DNA of 64,000 bases. Origin: Streptomyces albofaciens JCM 4342. GTDB lineage: Bacteria > Actinomycetota > Actinomycetes > Streptomycetales > Streptomycetaceae. The stretch covers positions 3,070,501 to 3,134,500 of the forward strand of contig NZ_PDCM01000001.1 of NCBI RefSeq assembly GCF_008634025.1. The letters are read 5' to 3'. Numbering within the stretch: position 1 is the stretch's first letter; the number at the start of each line of letters is the position of its first letter. Positions 1 to 9,301 of this stretch are shown here, piece by piece. Position numbers and translations under genes: made by a program. The notes below the pieces were generated by a model. The model was not told the DNA's origin. It saw only the letters and a program-made list of their open reading frames with translations, and made no database searches.

Positions 1-653
1 GTGGCCGCCTCGTCGACCAGTTCGTCCGCGTTCGCCCCGTCGATCACCAGCACCGCACCGGCCACCAGACCGCGCAGCCCGGCCGTCACGAACAGCGCGG
101 ACGCCTCCATCTCGATCGCCGCCACGCCCGCCGCGGTGTACGCCGCGACCGGCAGCGGCAGCAGACCCGGTTGGAACGCGGCGCGCGTCCACACCACCCC
201 GCGGTGGTACGGAGCCCCGGCTTCCGCGGCCGCGCGCTCAAGCGCCAGCACGGCTTCCGGCGCGGCCACGGCCGGGTACTCCGGCGGCACCAGCTGCTGC
301 GTCACCCCGTCGTCGCGCACCGCCGACTCGGCGATCACCAGGTCGCCGTCGCCGATCCCGGCCCGTATCGCCCCCGCCGTACCGAAGCGCAAGAAGGTCC
401 GCACCCCCGCGTCCGCCAGCTCCTGGAACAGCAGCACCGCGCCGGGCGCGCCCACGCCGTGCGACGCGACGGCCACCGGCATGCCCTTCCAGCTGCCGGT
501 GAACGTCCGGTACTCGCGGTGGTACGCGATCTCCGCCGCCCCGTCGAGCAGCTCGGCGACGGCGGCCGCGCGGGCCGGGTCGCCGACCACGACGGCCCGC
601 GGCGGCAGCCCGCCGCGGGGAAGGCGGGCGATGGGGGACAGATCTGGGGTCAC
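1..653 (-). CDS. Nucleoside phosphorylase family protein, 3' end outside window
   Basis: This gene reads leftward from a GTG at 653 and runs off the window edge, so its C-terminus is missing. The visible 217 residues look like the PNP/UDP phosphorylase superfamily, cytosolic enzymes that split nucleosides with phosphate. There is an N-terminal VVVGDPARA phosphate-loop-like motif (about residues 21-29), then SHGVGAPGA and FGTAGAI, and near the edge AAIEMEASALF, the purine/uridine-binding Met-Glu segment. GGAG lies 7 nt before the GTG. It is followed upstream by an MFS gene and a methionine-salvage pair on the same strand. Uridine or purine phosphorylase is most likely. A methylthioadenosine phosphorylase role would suit the neighbours but is only inference, because substrate cannot be read from this fragment. 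Confidence 0.8.
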   Translation of the reverse strand, partial: MTPDLSPIARLPRGGLPPRAVVVGDPARAAAVAELLDGAAEIAYHREYRTFTGSWKGMPVAVASHGVGAPGAVLLFQELADAGVRTFLRFGTAGAIRAGIGDGDLVIAESAVRDDGVTQQLVPPEYPAVAAPEAVLALERAAAEAGAPYHRGVVWTRAAFQPGLLPLPVAAYTAAGVAAIEMEASALFVTAGLRGLVAGAVLVIDGANADELVDEAA

Positions 654-786
654 GGGGCGGCTCCAGTGGCTCGGAAGGGTGGCCCGGCGGAAGACCGGAC
701 GACACGGACGGGACGGCGGTCCCGCACCAACCTACGGGCCCGGCGGAACGGGCCCGCAACGTGGTCCGCCCACGGCGGCCGTCCGC

Positions 787-2247
787 TCACGCGGCCCGGG
801 TGCGCGACGCGAACAGGACGGCCAGGGCGCACGGTACGAGCAGCAGCGCGAAGGCGGCACCGTACCCGGCGGCCCGCGCCACACCCGCGCCCAGGCACAG
901 GTTGAGCACGGCGGAGGCCGCCGCCAGCACCGTCACCTGGCCCAGGTTCTGGTTGGTCTGCATCGCGCCGCTCGCCGCGCCCTGACGGCCGGGCGGGCTG
1001 TGGGTCAGGGACAGCACGGTGAGCGAGGGGGCGAGCAGGCCCATGCCGACGGCCGCGACGAGCATCGCCGCCCCGGCGGTGAACGCCGGCGCCCAGGGCA
1101 GCGTCCCGACGGCCGCGATCACCACCGCCGCCGACTGCACCAGCGCCCCGGCCACGACCAGCCGGTGCCGGGGCAGGTGCTCCAGCAGGCGGCCCTGCAC
1201 CCAGGAAGCGGCGGCCCAGAACACCGCGGCCCCGGTGAAGACCAGGCCGATCAGCACGGGAGGCGCCGCCCGTTCGGTGACGAGCAGCAGCGGGACGAGC
1301 GCCTCCAGGGTGAAGAACGTGCCCGAACCGAGGCCGCGCAGCAGGACGGTCGCGGGCAGGCCGCGCGCGGCGCGCCACGTACCCCGGGGCAGCAGCCGTG
1401 GCGCGAACACCAGCAGCAGGCCGAGCCCGACGGCCGCGGCCGGCAGATGGCGCGGGTCCCGGCCGGAGACGCCGTACTGGCCCAGCGCCGCGCCCGCACT
1501 CACCGCCACCGCGACCAGCAGCGCGGGGCGCGGGGCCCGTTCGCCGGACGGCGCGGGCACCTCGGACCGGGAACGGCCGCGCAGTACGGCCGCCACCGCC
1601 AGCGCCGGAAGCACGGTGAGCACGGCCAGCCCGAAGAACACCGTGCGCCACGACCACCACTCGGCCACCAGCCCCGCCAGCGGCGGACCGATCAGCGACG
1701 GCACGATCCAGCAGGTGCTCATCAGCGCCAGCGCCCGCGGCCGGAGCCGGTCCGGATACGCCCGGCCGATGGCGGTGTTGACCGCGACCGTGATCATCCC
1801 GCCGGCCAGGCCGTCCAGGAACCGCCCGGCCGCCAGCTGCCAGACCGAGGTGGCGGCACCGGAGACCAGCAGCGTGGCCACCGCCAGCACCAGGCCCGCG
1901 GCCAGCGGCCGCTGGGCCCCGGACCGGTCCGCCCAGTGCCCGCCCAGCACCCCGCCGAACAGGCCCGCCGCCACGAAGCACCCCGCGACGAGCGGGAACA
2001 GCTCCACCCCGGCCAGGTCACGGGCGGCCGTCGGCAGGGCGGGCACCACGGCGAGCGCGGCCAGGCCGGTCAGGAACATCACCGCGGCGAAGCAGGCGGA
2101 GGCGGCCGCGTACGGACGGGAGAACAGGCCACCGGCAGGGGGCGGCGGGGAGGGGGACGGGCCGTCGTGGCCGGGGACGACCACGACGGCGGGCTCCGCG
2201 GAAGCCGCGGGCACGGCACGGGATGAGCACTTCGGATCATCGGTCAC
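787..2247 (-). CDS. MFS transporter, 14-TM or 12-TM drug-exporter type
   Basis: A 486-residue integral membrane protein of the major facilitator superfamily, probably a proton-coupled exporter. The cytosolic N-terminus (about 40 residues) is rich in Pro and Ser. Hydrophobic helices follow, starting near residue 50. The conserved motif between helices 2 and 3 appears as GGHWADRSGAQRP and the motif after helix 4 as RFLDGLAGG. The second half contains LTHSPPGRQGAASGAMQTNQN, typical of EmrB/QacA-like carriers. The GTG start at 2247 has no clear ribosome site. TACCTT lies 8 nt before it, so the transcript may be leaderless or nearly so. It ends 133 nt before the phosphorylase start. The substrate is unknown. 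Confidence 0.85.
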   Translation of the reverse strand: MTDDPKCSSRAVPAASAEPAVVVVPGHDGPSPSPPPPAGGLFSRPYAAASACFAAVMFLTGLAALAVVPALPTAARDLAGVELFPLVAGCFVAAGLFGGVLGGHWADRSGAQRPLAAGLVLAVATLLVSGAATSVWQLAAGRFLDGLAGGMITVAVNTAIGRAYPDRLRPRALALMSTCWIVPSLIGPPLAGLVAEWWSWRTVFFGLAVLTVLPALAVAAVLRGRSRSEVPAPSGERAPRPALLVAVAVSAGAALGQYGVSGRDPRHLPAAAVGLGLLLVFAPRLLPRGTWRAARGLPATVLLRGLGSGTFFTLEALVPLLLVTERAAPPVLIGLVFTGAAVFWAAASWVQGRLLEHLPRHRLVVAGALVQSAAVVIAAVGTLPWAPAFTAGAAMLVAAVGMGLLAPSLTVLSLTHSPPGRQGAASGAMQTNQNLGQVTVLAAASAVLNLCLGAGVARAAGYGAAFALLLVPCALAVLFASRTRAA

Positions 2248-2324
2248 GAGCGCACAAGGTAAGCGCGCCGCACGACCGGGAGCCAGTTGTTTTCAGAAGG
2301 TGCCCGCCGCCCGGTCCCCGGCGC

Positions 2325-3716
2325 TCAGGCCCGGTCCGACGCCAGCTCCAACTCCAGTAGCCACTGCACGACTTCGGCATGGTGGCGGGCCTGGAGCAGG
2401 TCCGCGCCCCACACGTACAGACCGTGCCCGGCGACGACCACGGCCGGCATCCGCGGGTCCCGGGCCGCCTCCAGCCGGTCCCCGAGCACGGCCATGTCCT
2501 GGCTGTTGGCGATCACCGGCAGCCGCGCCGCGGCCCCTTCCGCGGACAGTCCCAGCCCCTTGAGCATCTCCAGGTCGCGGAAGACGATCCCGCCGGGCCG
2601 GCGCCGCGCCATCGCCACCGCCGCGACCGTGTGGACGTGCACCACCGCCCCCGCGCCGGTCAGCCGCACCACCCGGGCGTGCAGCCCGGCCTCCGCCGAC
2701 GGCTTCCCGGCCCCGGCCGCCGTGCCCGCGACCGCGGCGCCCGCACCGTCCACCAGCACCACGTCGTCCGCGGTCAGCTCGCCCTTGTCCCGCCCGCTCG
2801 CGGTCACCGCCAGCCGCAGCGGATCGCGGGCCAGCACGGCCGACAGGTTGCCGGACGTGCCGCGCATCCAGCCGAACGAGGCGAACCGCGCGGCCTCGGC
2901 CGCCAGCCGGGCCCCGGCCCGCCGCACCTCCTCGTCGCCGACACCCGGCCCCGCGCCGCTTCCGGCCCCGGCAGCCGCCCCGGCCGCCACCGTCTCGGCT
3001 CCGGCCCCCGCCCGGATCTCCAGCTCCGCGAACGACGCCACCTCGGGATGGTCCCCCACCCCGCTCTCGTAGTACGGCTCCCCGGGCCGCCGCACCCCGG
3101 CCGTGCGCCACCCCGCCGCGCGCGCCGCGTCCAGCTCCCCGGGCCGGTCGGACAGGAACAGCACCCGCTCCGGCGCGGCCCCGAGACCGGCGGCGATCCT
3201 CTCGTACGACGCGGCCGCCAGCTTGGGCCCGGCGTTCTCCGTGTCGTGGAACCGCTCGGCCAGCGGCCGCAGGTCGCCCTCCGGACTGTGCCCGAACCAC
3301 GCCTGCTGCGCGGCCACCGAGCCCGACGAGTACACGTGCAGCCGGACGCCCGCCGCGTGCCACTCGCGCAGCCGGGGCACCACGTCCGGGTAGAAGTGCG
3401 AGACCAGCTCACCGCTCGCGAAGCCCTCGGACCACACGATGCCCTGGAGCGTCTTCAGGGGCGTGACCTTGCGGTCCTCGTCCAGCCAGGCGCCGAGCGC
3501 CCGCTCGATCCGCGCGGCGTCGGCGTCCGGCTCGGCCAGCAGCTCCCGGATCTGCGCGACGGCCCGCCGTACCGCCGGCTCCTCGGCCCGCTCGGCCAGC
3601 AGCCGCCCGAACCGCTTGCGGGAGTACGGGTACAGCTCGTCCACGACGAATCCGGTCGCGCTCGTGGTGCCCTCGATGTCGAGCACCACATGGTCCACGT
3701 CGAACGTGTGGTTCAC
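2325..3716 (-). CDS. Fused enolase-phosphatase E1 (MtnC) and methylthioribulose-1-phosphate dehydratase (MtnB)
   Basis: A 463-residue fusion of two methionine-salvage enzymes. The N-terminal part (about 1-225) is a HAD-type enolase-phosphatase: nucleophile motif DIEGTTSA near residue 13, [15 protein letters not shown] and [12 protein letters not shown]. The C-terminal part (about 245-463) is a class II aldolase-type dehydratase with RGTSGNLS, the metal ligands in VVHVHT and the third His in VAGHGLY. An Ala/Gly-rich linker (about 226-244) joins them. MtnB dehydrates methylthioribulose-1-phosphate; MtnC enolises and dephosphorylates its product. The GTG start overlaps the mtnD stop by four bases (GTGA at 3713-3716), so translation is probably coupled. 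Domain order is C then B, opposite to the plant DEP1 fusion as I recall it. Identity of both domains is firm; activity is inferred. Confidence 0.9.
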   Translation of the reverse strand: MNHTFDVDHVVLDIEGTTSATGFVVDELYPYSRKRFGRLLAERAEEPAVRRAVAQIRELLAEPDADAARIERALGAWLDEDRKVTPLKTLQGIVWSEGFASGELVSHFYPDVVPRLREWHAAGVRLHVYSSGSVAAQQAWFGHSPEGDLRPLAERFHDTENAGPKLAAASYERIAAGLGAAPERVLFLSDRPGELDAARAAGWRTAGVRRPGEPYYESGVGDHPEVASFAELEIRAGAGAETVAAGAAAGAGSGAGPGVGDEEVRRAGARLAAEAARFASFGWMRGTSGNLSAVLARDPLRLAVTASGRDKGELTADDVVLVDGAGAAVAGTAAGAGKPSAEAGLHARVVRLTGAGAVVHVHTVAAVAMARRRPGGIVFRDLEMLKGLGLSAEGAAARLPVIANSQDMAVLGDRLEAARDPRMPAVVVAGHGLYVWGADLLQARHHAEVVQWLLELELASDRA

Positions 3717-4309
3717 GCCGTGCCCCGTTCCGCCCGTCCGGCCACGAGCGTGTCGAAGTCCGGGAACCGCAGTGCGATGTCGTCGCCGGTGAACGTGCCG
3801 ACCCAGCCGTCCTCCTCGTGGAAGAAGCGGATGGCGGTGAACGACGGCCGGGTGCCCATGTCGAACCAGTGGGTGGTGCCCCGCGGCACGCCCAGCAGAT
3901 CACCCTCCTCGCACAGCACGGCGTGCACCTCGCCGCCCGTGTGCAGATAGAACACCCCGGCCCCGGCGACGAAGAAGCGCACCTCGTCGTCGTCCTCGTG
4001 GGTGTGCTCGGCGAGGAACTTCTGCCGCGCCGCGCGGGCCGTCTCCGCCCAGCCGGGGGCGTCGCTCGGGTGCAGGGCCGCCACGTCCACCGTCACGAAC
4101 CCCTCCTCGGCGGTCAGCCGGTCGATCTCCGGCCGGTACGCCGCGAGGACGGCCGCGGGCTCCGCGTCCGGCGCCACGTCCGGGCGCACCGGCCACCGCT
4201 CGTACCGCACCCCGGCGGGTGCCAGCGCGGCGGCGATCTCCGCGGGCCCGGACGTGCGCCGCAGCACGGTCCCGGGGCCGCTCTCCGGCCAGGTGGTCAG
4301 CAAGGTCAT
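3713..4309 (-). CDS. mtnD: Acireductone dioxygenase (cupin)
   Basis: This 198-residue cytosolic cupin oxidises acireductone, the product of the MtnC reaction, to the keto acid precursor of methionine and formate (Fe form). The metal-binding signature is clear: [12 protein letters not shown] supplies two His and the Glu, and RGTTHWFD the last His. Length is near the family norm of about 180-200. I chose the ATG at 4309 because GGAG sits 6 nt upstream; a longer reading to 4363 adds a non-conserved tail. The stop overlaps the GTG of the downstream fusion gene, giving a two-gene operon that covers MtnD, MtnC and MtnB. A perfect 15-bp direct repeat lies just upstream. No mtnA, mtnK or aminotransferase gene is visible nearby. 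Confidence 0.92.
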   Translation of the reverse strand: MTLLTTWPESGPGTVLRRTSGPAEIAAALAPAGVRYERWPVRPDVAPDAEPAAVLAAYRPEIDRLTAEEGFVTVDVAALHPSDAPGWAETARAARQKFLAEHTHEDDDEVRFFVAGAGVFYLHTGGEVHAVLCEEGDLLGVPRGTTHWFDMGTRPSFTAIRFFHEEDGWVGTFTGDDIALRFPDFDTLVAGRAERGTA

Positions 4310-4321
4310 CGGAATCTCCAA

Positions 4322-4352
4322 GGTCGGTGACGGGTCCGGTCGGTGACGGGTC
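4322..4352. repeat. 15-bp tandem direct repeat in mtnD leader
   Basis: GGTCGGTGACGGGTC occurs at 4322-4336 and again at 4338-4352, identical and separated by one base. The copies lie 13-43 nt upstream of the mtnD start. They could be a tandem operator or a leader duplication. I see no SAM-riboswitch core here. Confidence 0.75.
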
Positions 4353-4527
4353 TGGAGAAACACGGGGGAGGCCGGACGGAGCGCCCGGGGCCCTTTCCGG
4401 CGATGCTAGTCCCGCCGGACCCGGGGGCGGGGGGGCCGTCCGGGGGACGTGTGTGATCCGCGCGCCGCGGGTACCTCAGGGAGCCGGAACCGTGAGTCGT
4501 ACCCAGAGAGAGGCGGAAGCCCAGGTC

Positions 4528-6021
4528 ATGGACGCATGGGAGGTGATCGTCGTCGGCGCGGGCTCGGCCGGCGGCGTACTGGCGGACCGGCTGTCCGAGG
4601 ACCCCGCCCGGTCCGTCCTGTTGCTGGAGGCCGGGCCCGACTACGGCAGCTCCCCCGACGGCCTGCCCGAGGACGTGGCCACCAGCCCCGCCGCCACCCA
4701 CAGCCACGACTGGGGGTACGTCAGCGAGCCGGGCGCCCTCGGCCGGTGCGTCGGGCTGCCCCGCGGCAAGCTCGTGGGCGGCTCCTCGGCGATCAACTCC
4801 GCGATCGCGCTGCGCGGCCGACCGCAGGACTACGACGACTGGGCCGCCCGGGGCAACGAGGGCTGGGCGTTCGCCGACTTCCTGCCCAGCCTCTGCCGCG
4901 TCGAGCGGGACCTGGACCTCGGCGCGCCCTGGCACGGCACGGACGGCCCGGTTCCCGTGGGGCGGTACGGGCCGGAGGCGACCAACCGGTGGCAGCGCGC
5001 CTTCCACGACGCCTGTACGGCCCTCGGCCACCCGCCGGTCGAGGACCACAACGCGCCCGGCGCGTGCGGCGTGGGCCCGGTCCCGGTCAACCGGGTCGGC
5101 GGCGTACGGCAGAGCACCGCGCTGACCTACCTCGCGCGGGCCCGCGAGCGCGCCAACCTCACCGTGCGCGGCGATGTCCTCGTGGACCGGGTCGTCCTGC
5201 GCGACGGCCGCGCGGTGGGCGTCCAGCTGGCCGATCCGGCGCGCACGGTCCTGCCCGCCCGCCGCGTCGTGCTCGCCGCCGGCGCCTACGGCAGCCCGCC
5301 GATCCTGCTGCGCTCCGGCCTCGGCCCGGCCGCCCACCTGCGCGACCTCGGCATCCCGGTGGTGGCCGACCTGCCCGGGGTGGGGGAGAACCTGCGGGAC
5401 CACCCCGCCGTCACCCTCACCTACGCCACCGACGCGCCGCCGCCCGGCCCCCGCGACCCGGTGTTGCAGACCTTTCTGACCTGCGACCTCACGTGCGGGG
5501 ACGGTCCGGCCGACCTCCAGGTCTTCCCGTCGGGGCCGGAGGCCGGCGAGGACGGCACCACGGTGCTCACCTTCTGGGTCGCCCTGCTGCGGCCGTCCTC
5601 CCGCGGCCGGCTGTGGCTGCGCTCGGCCGACCCCCGGGACGCGCCGCGCATCGACGCCGGCTTCCTGAGCGATCCGGAGGACACGCGGCGCATGGTGGCG
5701 GGCATGCGGCTGGCGCGCTCCCTGGCCCGTACGGCTCCGCTGTCCGGCCTGCTGGGCGAGGAGCGCGCGCCGGGCCCCGCCGTCACCACGGACGAACAGC
5801 TGGCAACGGCCCTGCGGCAGACGGTCAGCGGCTACCAGCACGCCGCCGGGACCTGCCGGATGGGTCCGGCGGGGGACCCCGGCGCCGTGGTCTCCGCCAC
5901 CGGCGCCGTCCACGGCGTCGAGGCCCTGGACGTCATCGACGCCTCCGTCATGCCGGCGCTGCCCGCGGCCAACACCAACCTCACCACCATGGCCCTCGCC
6001 GAGCACTGCCTGCGGCGCTGA
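4528..6021 (+). CDS. GMC family FAD-dependent oxidoreductase
   Basis: A 497-residue flavoprotein of the glucose-methanol-choline oxidoreductase family, oxidising an alcohol substrate I cannot name. The FAD-binding motif VVGAGSAGG is at residues 8-16. The GMC signature region RGKLVGGSSAINSAI follows at about 85-99. The catalytic His is H438 in YQHAAGTCRMG, and the second active-site position is Asn482 in AANTNLTTM, so it is a His/Asn pair. Length fits the shorter bacterial choline-dehydrogenase-like members. The ATG at 4528 gives a family-like start (MDAWEVIVVG). A GTG at 4492 with AGGGAG 8 nt upstream would add 12 residues and is a real alternative. It is transcribed divergently from mtnD. 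Confidence 0.88.
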   Translation: MDAWEVIVVGAGSAGGVLADRLSEDPARSVLLLEAGPDYGSSPDGLPEDVATSPAATHSHDWGYVSEPGALGRCVGLPRGKLVGGSSAINSAIALRGRPQDYDDWAARGNEGWAFADFLPSLCRVERDLDLGAPWHGTDGPVPVGRYGPEATNRWQRAFHDACTALGHPPVEDHNAPGACGVGPVPVNRVGGVRQSTALTYLARARERANLTVRGDVLVDRVVLRDGRAVGVQLADPARTVLPARRVVLAAGAYGSPPILLRSGLGPAAHLRDLGIPVVADLPGVGENLRDHPAVTLTYATDAPPPGPRDPVLQTFLTCDLTCGDGPADLQVFPSGPEAGEDGTTVLTFWVALLRPSSRGRLWLRSADPRDAPRIDAGFLSDPEDTRRMVAGMRLARSLARTAPLSGLLGEERAPGPAVTTDEQLATALRQTVSGYQHAAGTCRMGPAGDPGAVVSATGAVHGVEALDVIDASVMPALPAANTNLTTMALAEHCLRR

Positions 6022-6037
6022 AGACGCGGACACGCCG

Positions 6038-6070
6038 GAGGGCGGCTCCCCGGGAAGGGGAGCCGCCCTC
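6038..6070. terminator. Bidirectional terminator between GMC gene and glpD
   Basis: Perfect 14-bp stem: GAGGGCGGCTCCCC at 6038-6051 pairs with 6057-6070 across a 5-nt loop. It lies between two convergent genes and can serve both. Confidence 0.85.
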
Positions 6071-6094
6071 GTGACGGCAACGGGTGACGGGGCG

Positions 6095-7705
6095 TCAGCC
6101 GCGCTGCTCCAGTATCGCCTTGGCCCGCGCCCGGACGTCCTCCGTGTCCAGACCGCGGATGGTCAGCGTGGTGCGGCGGCGCAGCACGTCGTCCACCGTC
6201 TCCGCCCACTCGTGGTCCCGGGCGTAGACGACCTGGGCCCAGATCTCCGGCGCGTCCGGGTGGATGCGCTCGGCGAGGGCCGGGTCCTCGTTGGCCAGCC
6301 GTGCGATGTCGAAGGACAGCGAGCCGTAGTGGGTGGCCAGGTGGCGGGCGGTCTCCGGCGCCATGCGCGGGCCGGGGGCCGAACCGTCGACCAGCAGCCG
6401 GTGGGCCACCGCGTTCGGGTTGGCGATGCCCGGCAGCGGCAGCTTCTTCGGCAGCCGCGAGATCGGCTCCATGTCCTCGGCCAGCGGGTGGCCGGGCAGC
6501 GCCGCCAGCTTGTTCATGACCGTACGGCCGATGTGGCGGAACGTCGTCCACTTGCCGCCCGCGACGGACAGCATGCCGCCCGCGCCCTCGGTGACGACGG
6601 TCTCGCGCTTGGCCTTGGAGGTGTCGCCGGGGCCGCCCGGCAGCACCCGCAGGCCCGCGAAGGAGTACGTGATCAGGTCACGGGACAGCTGCTGGTCGCG
6701 GACGGAGAACGCCGCCTCGTCCAGGATCTGCGTGATGTCCTTGTCGTTGACGCGGACGTCCGCCGGGTCGCCCTCGTACTCCTCGTCGGTCGTACCGAGC
6801 AGCAGCATGTCCTCCCAGGGGAGGGCGAAGGTGATGCGGTACTTGTCGATCGGGGTGGCCAGCGCCGCCTTCCAGGGGGAGGTGCGCTTGAGGACCAGGT
6901 GCGCGCCCTTGGACAGGCGGATGGAGGGGGCCGCGTTCGGGTTCTCCATCTTGCGCAGGTGGTCGACCCACGGGCCGGTCGCGTTCAGCACCAGGCGGGC
7001 GTTGACGCCGAACTCGGTGCCGTCGGTGCCGTCCTTCAGCTCGGCACCGGTGACCCGGCCCTGGGTGAAGCGCAGGCCGGTGACCTCGGCGTGGTTGAGG
7101 ACGGTGGCGCCCGCGGCGACCGCCGCGCGGACCGTCATCAGGGCCATCCGCGCGTCGTTCATCTGGTCGTCGCCGTAGACGGCCACGGCCTTCAGGTTGT
7201 CGGTGCGCAGCTCCGGCACGTCCCGCTGGGCCTTGGCCGGGCTGATGACGTGGCCGACGCCGTCGCCGAAGGCGGACAGCGCCGAGTACGCGAAGACGCC
7301 CGCGCCCAGCTTGGCCGCGCCGTGCGGGCCGCCCTTGTAGACCGGCAGGTAGAAGGTCAGCGGGTTGGCGAGGTGGGGGGCCACCTCACGCGAGACCGCG
7401 CGGCGCTCGAAGTGGTTCTCCGCCACCAGCTTGACCGCACCGGTCTGCAGGTAGCGCAGACCGCCGTGCAGCAGCTTGGAGGAGGCGGAGGAGGTGGCGC
7501 CGGCGAAGTCGCCGGCGTCCACCAGCGCAACCCGCAGCCCCGACTGCGCGGCGTGCCAGGCGGTGGAGATGCCCAGGATGCCGCCGCCGATCACCAGGAG
7601 GTCGTACGTCGCCTTGGAAAGCCGCTCCCGAGTCTCGGCGCGGCTCGGGTTCGAACCGTCGGCCGGGTGCGTCCCGAGGGCCGGGACGCTCTGCAGGGTG
7701 CTCAT
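6095..7705 (-). CDS. glpD: Glycerol-3-phosphate dehydrogenase, FAD-dependent
   Basis: A 536-residue membrane-associated flavoenzyme that oxidises glycerol-3-phosphate to dihydroxyacetone phosphate and passes electrons to quinone. The dinucleotide-binding motif is VIGGGILG at residues 38-45, followed by the GlpD signature SSASSKLLHGGLRYLQ (about 68-83). The C-terminal DAO_C region contains ATHYGS and the Arg/Lys-rich DVLRRRTTL segment. Length matches the family. GAGGAG precedes the ATG. It is the last gene of glpF-glpK-glpD, 12 nt after glpK, and is presumably controlled with them by GylR. A sequence resembling a tRNA T-loop (GGTTCGAACC, near 7647) falls inside its N-terminal codons and has no meaning. 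Confidence 0.95.
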   Translation of the reverse strand: MSTLQSVPALGTHPADGSNPSRAETRERLSKATYDLLVIGGGILGISTAWHAAQSGLRVALVDAGDFAGATSSASSKLLHGGLRYLQTGAVKLVAENHFERRAVSREVAPHLANPLTFYLPVYKGGPHGAAKLGAGVFAYSALSAFGDGVGHVISPAKAQRDVPELRTDNLKAVAVYGDDQMNDARMALMTVRAAVAAGATVLNHAEVTGLRFTQGRVTGAELKDGTDGTEFGVNARLVLNATGPWVDHLRKMENPNAAPSIRLSKGAHLVLKRTSPWKAALATPIDKYRITFALPWEDMLLLGTTDEEYEGDPADVRVNDKDITQILDEAAFSVRDQQLSRDLITYSFAGLRVLPGGPGDTSKAKRETVVTEGAGGMLSVAGGKWTTFRHIGRTVMNKLAALPGHPLAEDMEPISRLPKKLPLPGIANPNAVAHRLLVDGSAPGPRMAPETARHLATHYGSLSFDIARLANEDPALAERIHPDAPEIWAQVVYARDHEWAETVDDVLRRRTTLTIRGLDTEDVRARAKAILEQRG

Positions 7706-7717
7706 GATTACTCCTCG

Positions 7718-9259
7718 TCAGCTCTCGTCGTCGATCCAGCCCATGGTCCGCTCGACGGCCTTGAGCCAGTTCTTGTACTCGCGGTCGCGGGTGTCCGCGT
7801 CCATGCGGGGGGTCCACTCGGCGGCCCGGCGCCAGTTGGCGCGCAGCGCGTCGGTGTCCGGCCAGAAGCCGACGGCCAGACCGGCGGCGTAGGCGGCGCC
7901 GAGGCAGGTCGTCTCGGCCACCATGGGACGCACCACGGGCGCGTCCAGGAAGTCCGAGATGGTCTGCATCAGCAGGTTGTTGGAGGTCATGCCGCCGTCG
8001 ACCTTCAGCGCGGTCAGGTCGACGCCGGAGTCCTTGGTCATGGCGTCGGTGATCTCGCGGGTCTGCCAGGCGGTGGCCTCAAGGACGGCGCGGGCGATGT
8101 GCGCCTTGGTGACGTAGCGGGTCAGGCCCGCGATGACACCGCGCGCGTCGGAGCGCCAGTAGGGGGCGAACAGGCCGGAGAAGGCCGGGACGAAGTACGC
8201 GCCGCCGTTGTCCTCGACGGTGGACGCCAGCGTCTCGATCTCGGCGGCCGAGTTGATCAGGCCCATCTGGTCGCGCATCCACTGCACCAGCGAACCGGTG
8301 ACGGCGATCGAGCCCTCCAGCGCGTACACCGGGGCCTGGTCGCCGATGCGGTAGCCGACCGTGGTCAGCAGCCCGTTGTAGGAGTTGACGGGCTCGTCAC
8401 CGGTGTTCATCAGCATGAAGGTGCCGGTGCCGTACGTGGACTTGGCCTCGCCCTTGTCGTAGCAGGTCTGGCCGAACAGCGCGGCCTGCTGGTCGCCCAG
8501 TGCCGAGGCGACCGGCACGCCGGCCAGCGCGCCGCCGGCGGCGGTGCCGTACACCTCGGCCGACGAGCGGATCTCCGGCAGCACCGCCGCCGGGATGTCG
8601 ATGGAGTGCAGGATCTTCTCGTCCCACTCCAGCTTGCGCAGGTTCATCAGGAGGGTGCGCGAGGCGTTGGTGACGTCGGTGACGTGCACACCGCCCTCGG
8701 TGCCGCCGGTCAGGTTCCAGATGACCCAGGAGTCCATGGTGCCGAAGAGGATGTCGCCGGCCTCGGCGCGCTCGCGCAGGCCCTCGACGTTGTCCAGCAG
8801 CCAGCGGATCTTCGGGCCGGCGAAGTACGAGGCCAGCGGCAGGCCGGTCTCGCGGCGGAAGCGGTCCTTGCCGACGTTGCGGCCCAGCTCGCGGCAGAGC
8901 GCGTCGGTACGGGTGTCCTGCCAGACGATGGCGTTGTGGACCGGCTCACCGGTGTTCTTGTCCCACATCAGCGTGGTCTCGCGCTGATTGGTGATGCCGA
9001 TGGCCTTGACGTCCTTGGCGGTGATGCCGGCCTTCTCGACGGCGCCGGCCACCACCTGCTGGACGTTTTCCCAGATCTCCTTGGCGTCGTGCTCGACCCA
9101 GCCCGGCTTGGGGAAGATCTGTTCGTGCTCCTTCTGGTCGACCGACACGATGCGGCCGTCCTTGTCGAACACGATGCAGCGGCTGGACGTGGTGCCCTGG
9201 TCGATGGCCGCGATGAACGGGCCGTGGCCGTGCGAGGCGGTGCTGTGGTTGTCGCTCAT
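7718..9259 (-). CDS. glpK: Glycerol kinase
   Basis: A 513-residue FGGY-family carbohydrate kinase that phosphorylates glycerol to glycerol-3-phosphate and so traps it in the cell. The N-terminal ATP-site motif [11 protein letters not shown] is at residues 17-27. The first FGGY signature is seen around [13 protein letters not shown] and the second as [21 protein letters not shown] near residue 433. A short His-rich N-terminal extension ([12 protein letters not shown]) precedes the domain. The ATG at 9259 is chosen over an in-frame TTG at 9277; GGAG lies about 13 nt upstream, rather far. It stands between glpF (42 nt upstream) and glpD (12 nt downstream) in one operon. Confidence 0.95.
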   Translation of the reverse strand: MSDNHSTASHGHGPFIAAIDQGTTSSRCIVFDKDGRIVSVDQKEHEQIFPKPGWVEHDAKEIWENVQQVVAGAVEKAGITAKDVKAIGITNQRETTLMWDKNTGEPVHNAIVWQDTRTDALCRELGRNVGKDRFRRETGLPLASYFAGPKIRWLLDNVEGLRERAEAGDILFGTMDSWVIWNLTGGTEGGVHVTDVTNASRTLLMNLRKLEWDEKILHSIDIPAAVLPEIRSSAEVYGTAAGGALAGVPVASALGDQQAALFGQTCYDKGEAKSTYGTGTFMLMNTGDEPVNSYNGLLTTVGYRIGDQAPVYALEGSIAVTGSLVQWMRDQMGLINSAAEIETLASTVEDNGGAYFVPAFSGLFAPYWRSDARGVIAGLTRYVTKAHIARAVLEATAWQTREITDAMTKDSGVDLTALKVDGGMTSNNLLMQTISDFLDAPVVRPMVAETTCLGAAYAAGLAVGFWPDTDALRANWRRAAEWTPRMDADTRDREYKNWLKAVERTMGWIDDES

Positions 9260-9301
9260 GGGGTGTCTGTGCTCCAAAGTCTTCGGTGCGGGCGGCGCGG
9301 C

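Noticed and set aside
1..2226. 741-residue plus-strand open frame
   Set aside because: It lies opposite the phosphorylase and MFS genes; its composition is Arg/Gly/Pro-rich and no domain is visible. It is an antisense shadow of GC-rich coding DNA.
7640..7660. GGTTCGAACC resembling a tRNA T-loop
   Set aside because: It is within conserved N-terminal codons of glpD and no acceptor or anticodon stem can be formed around it.
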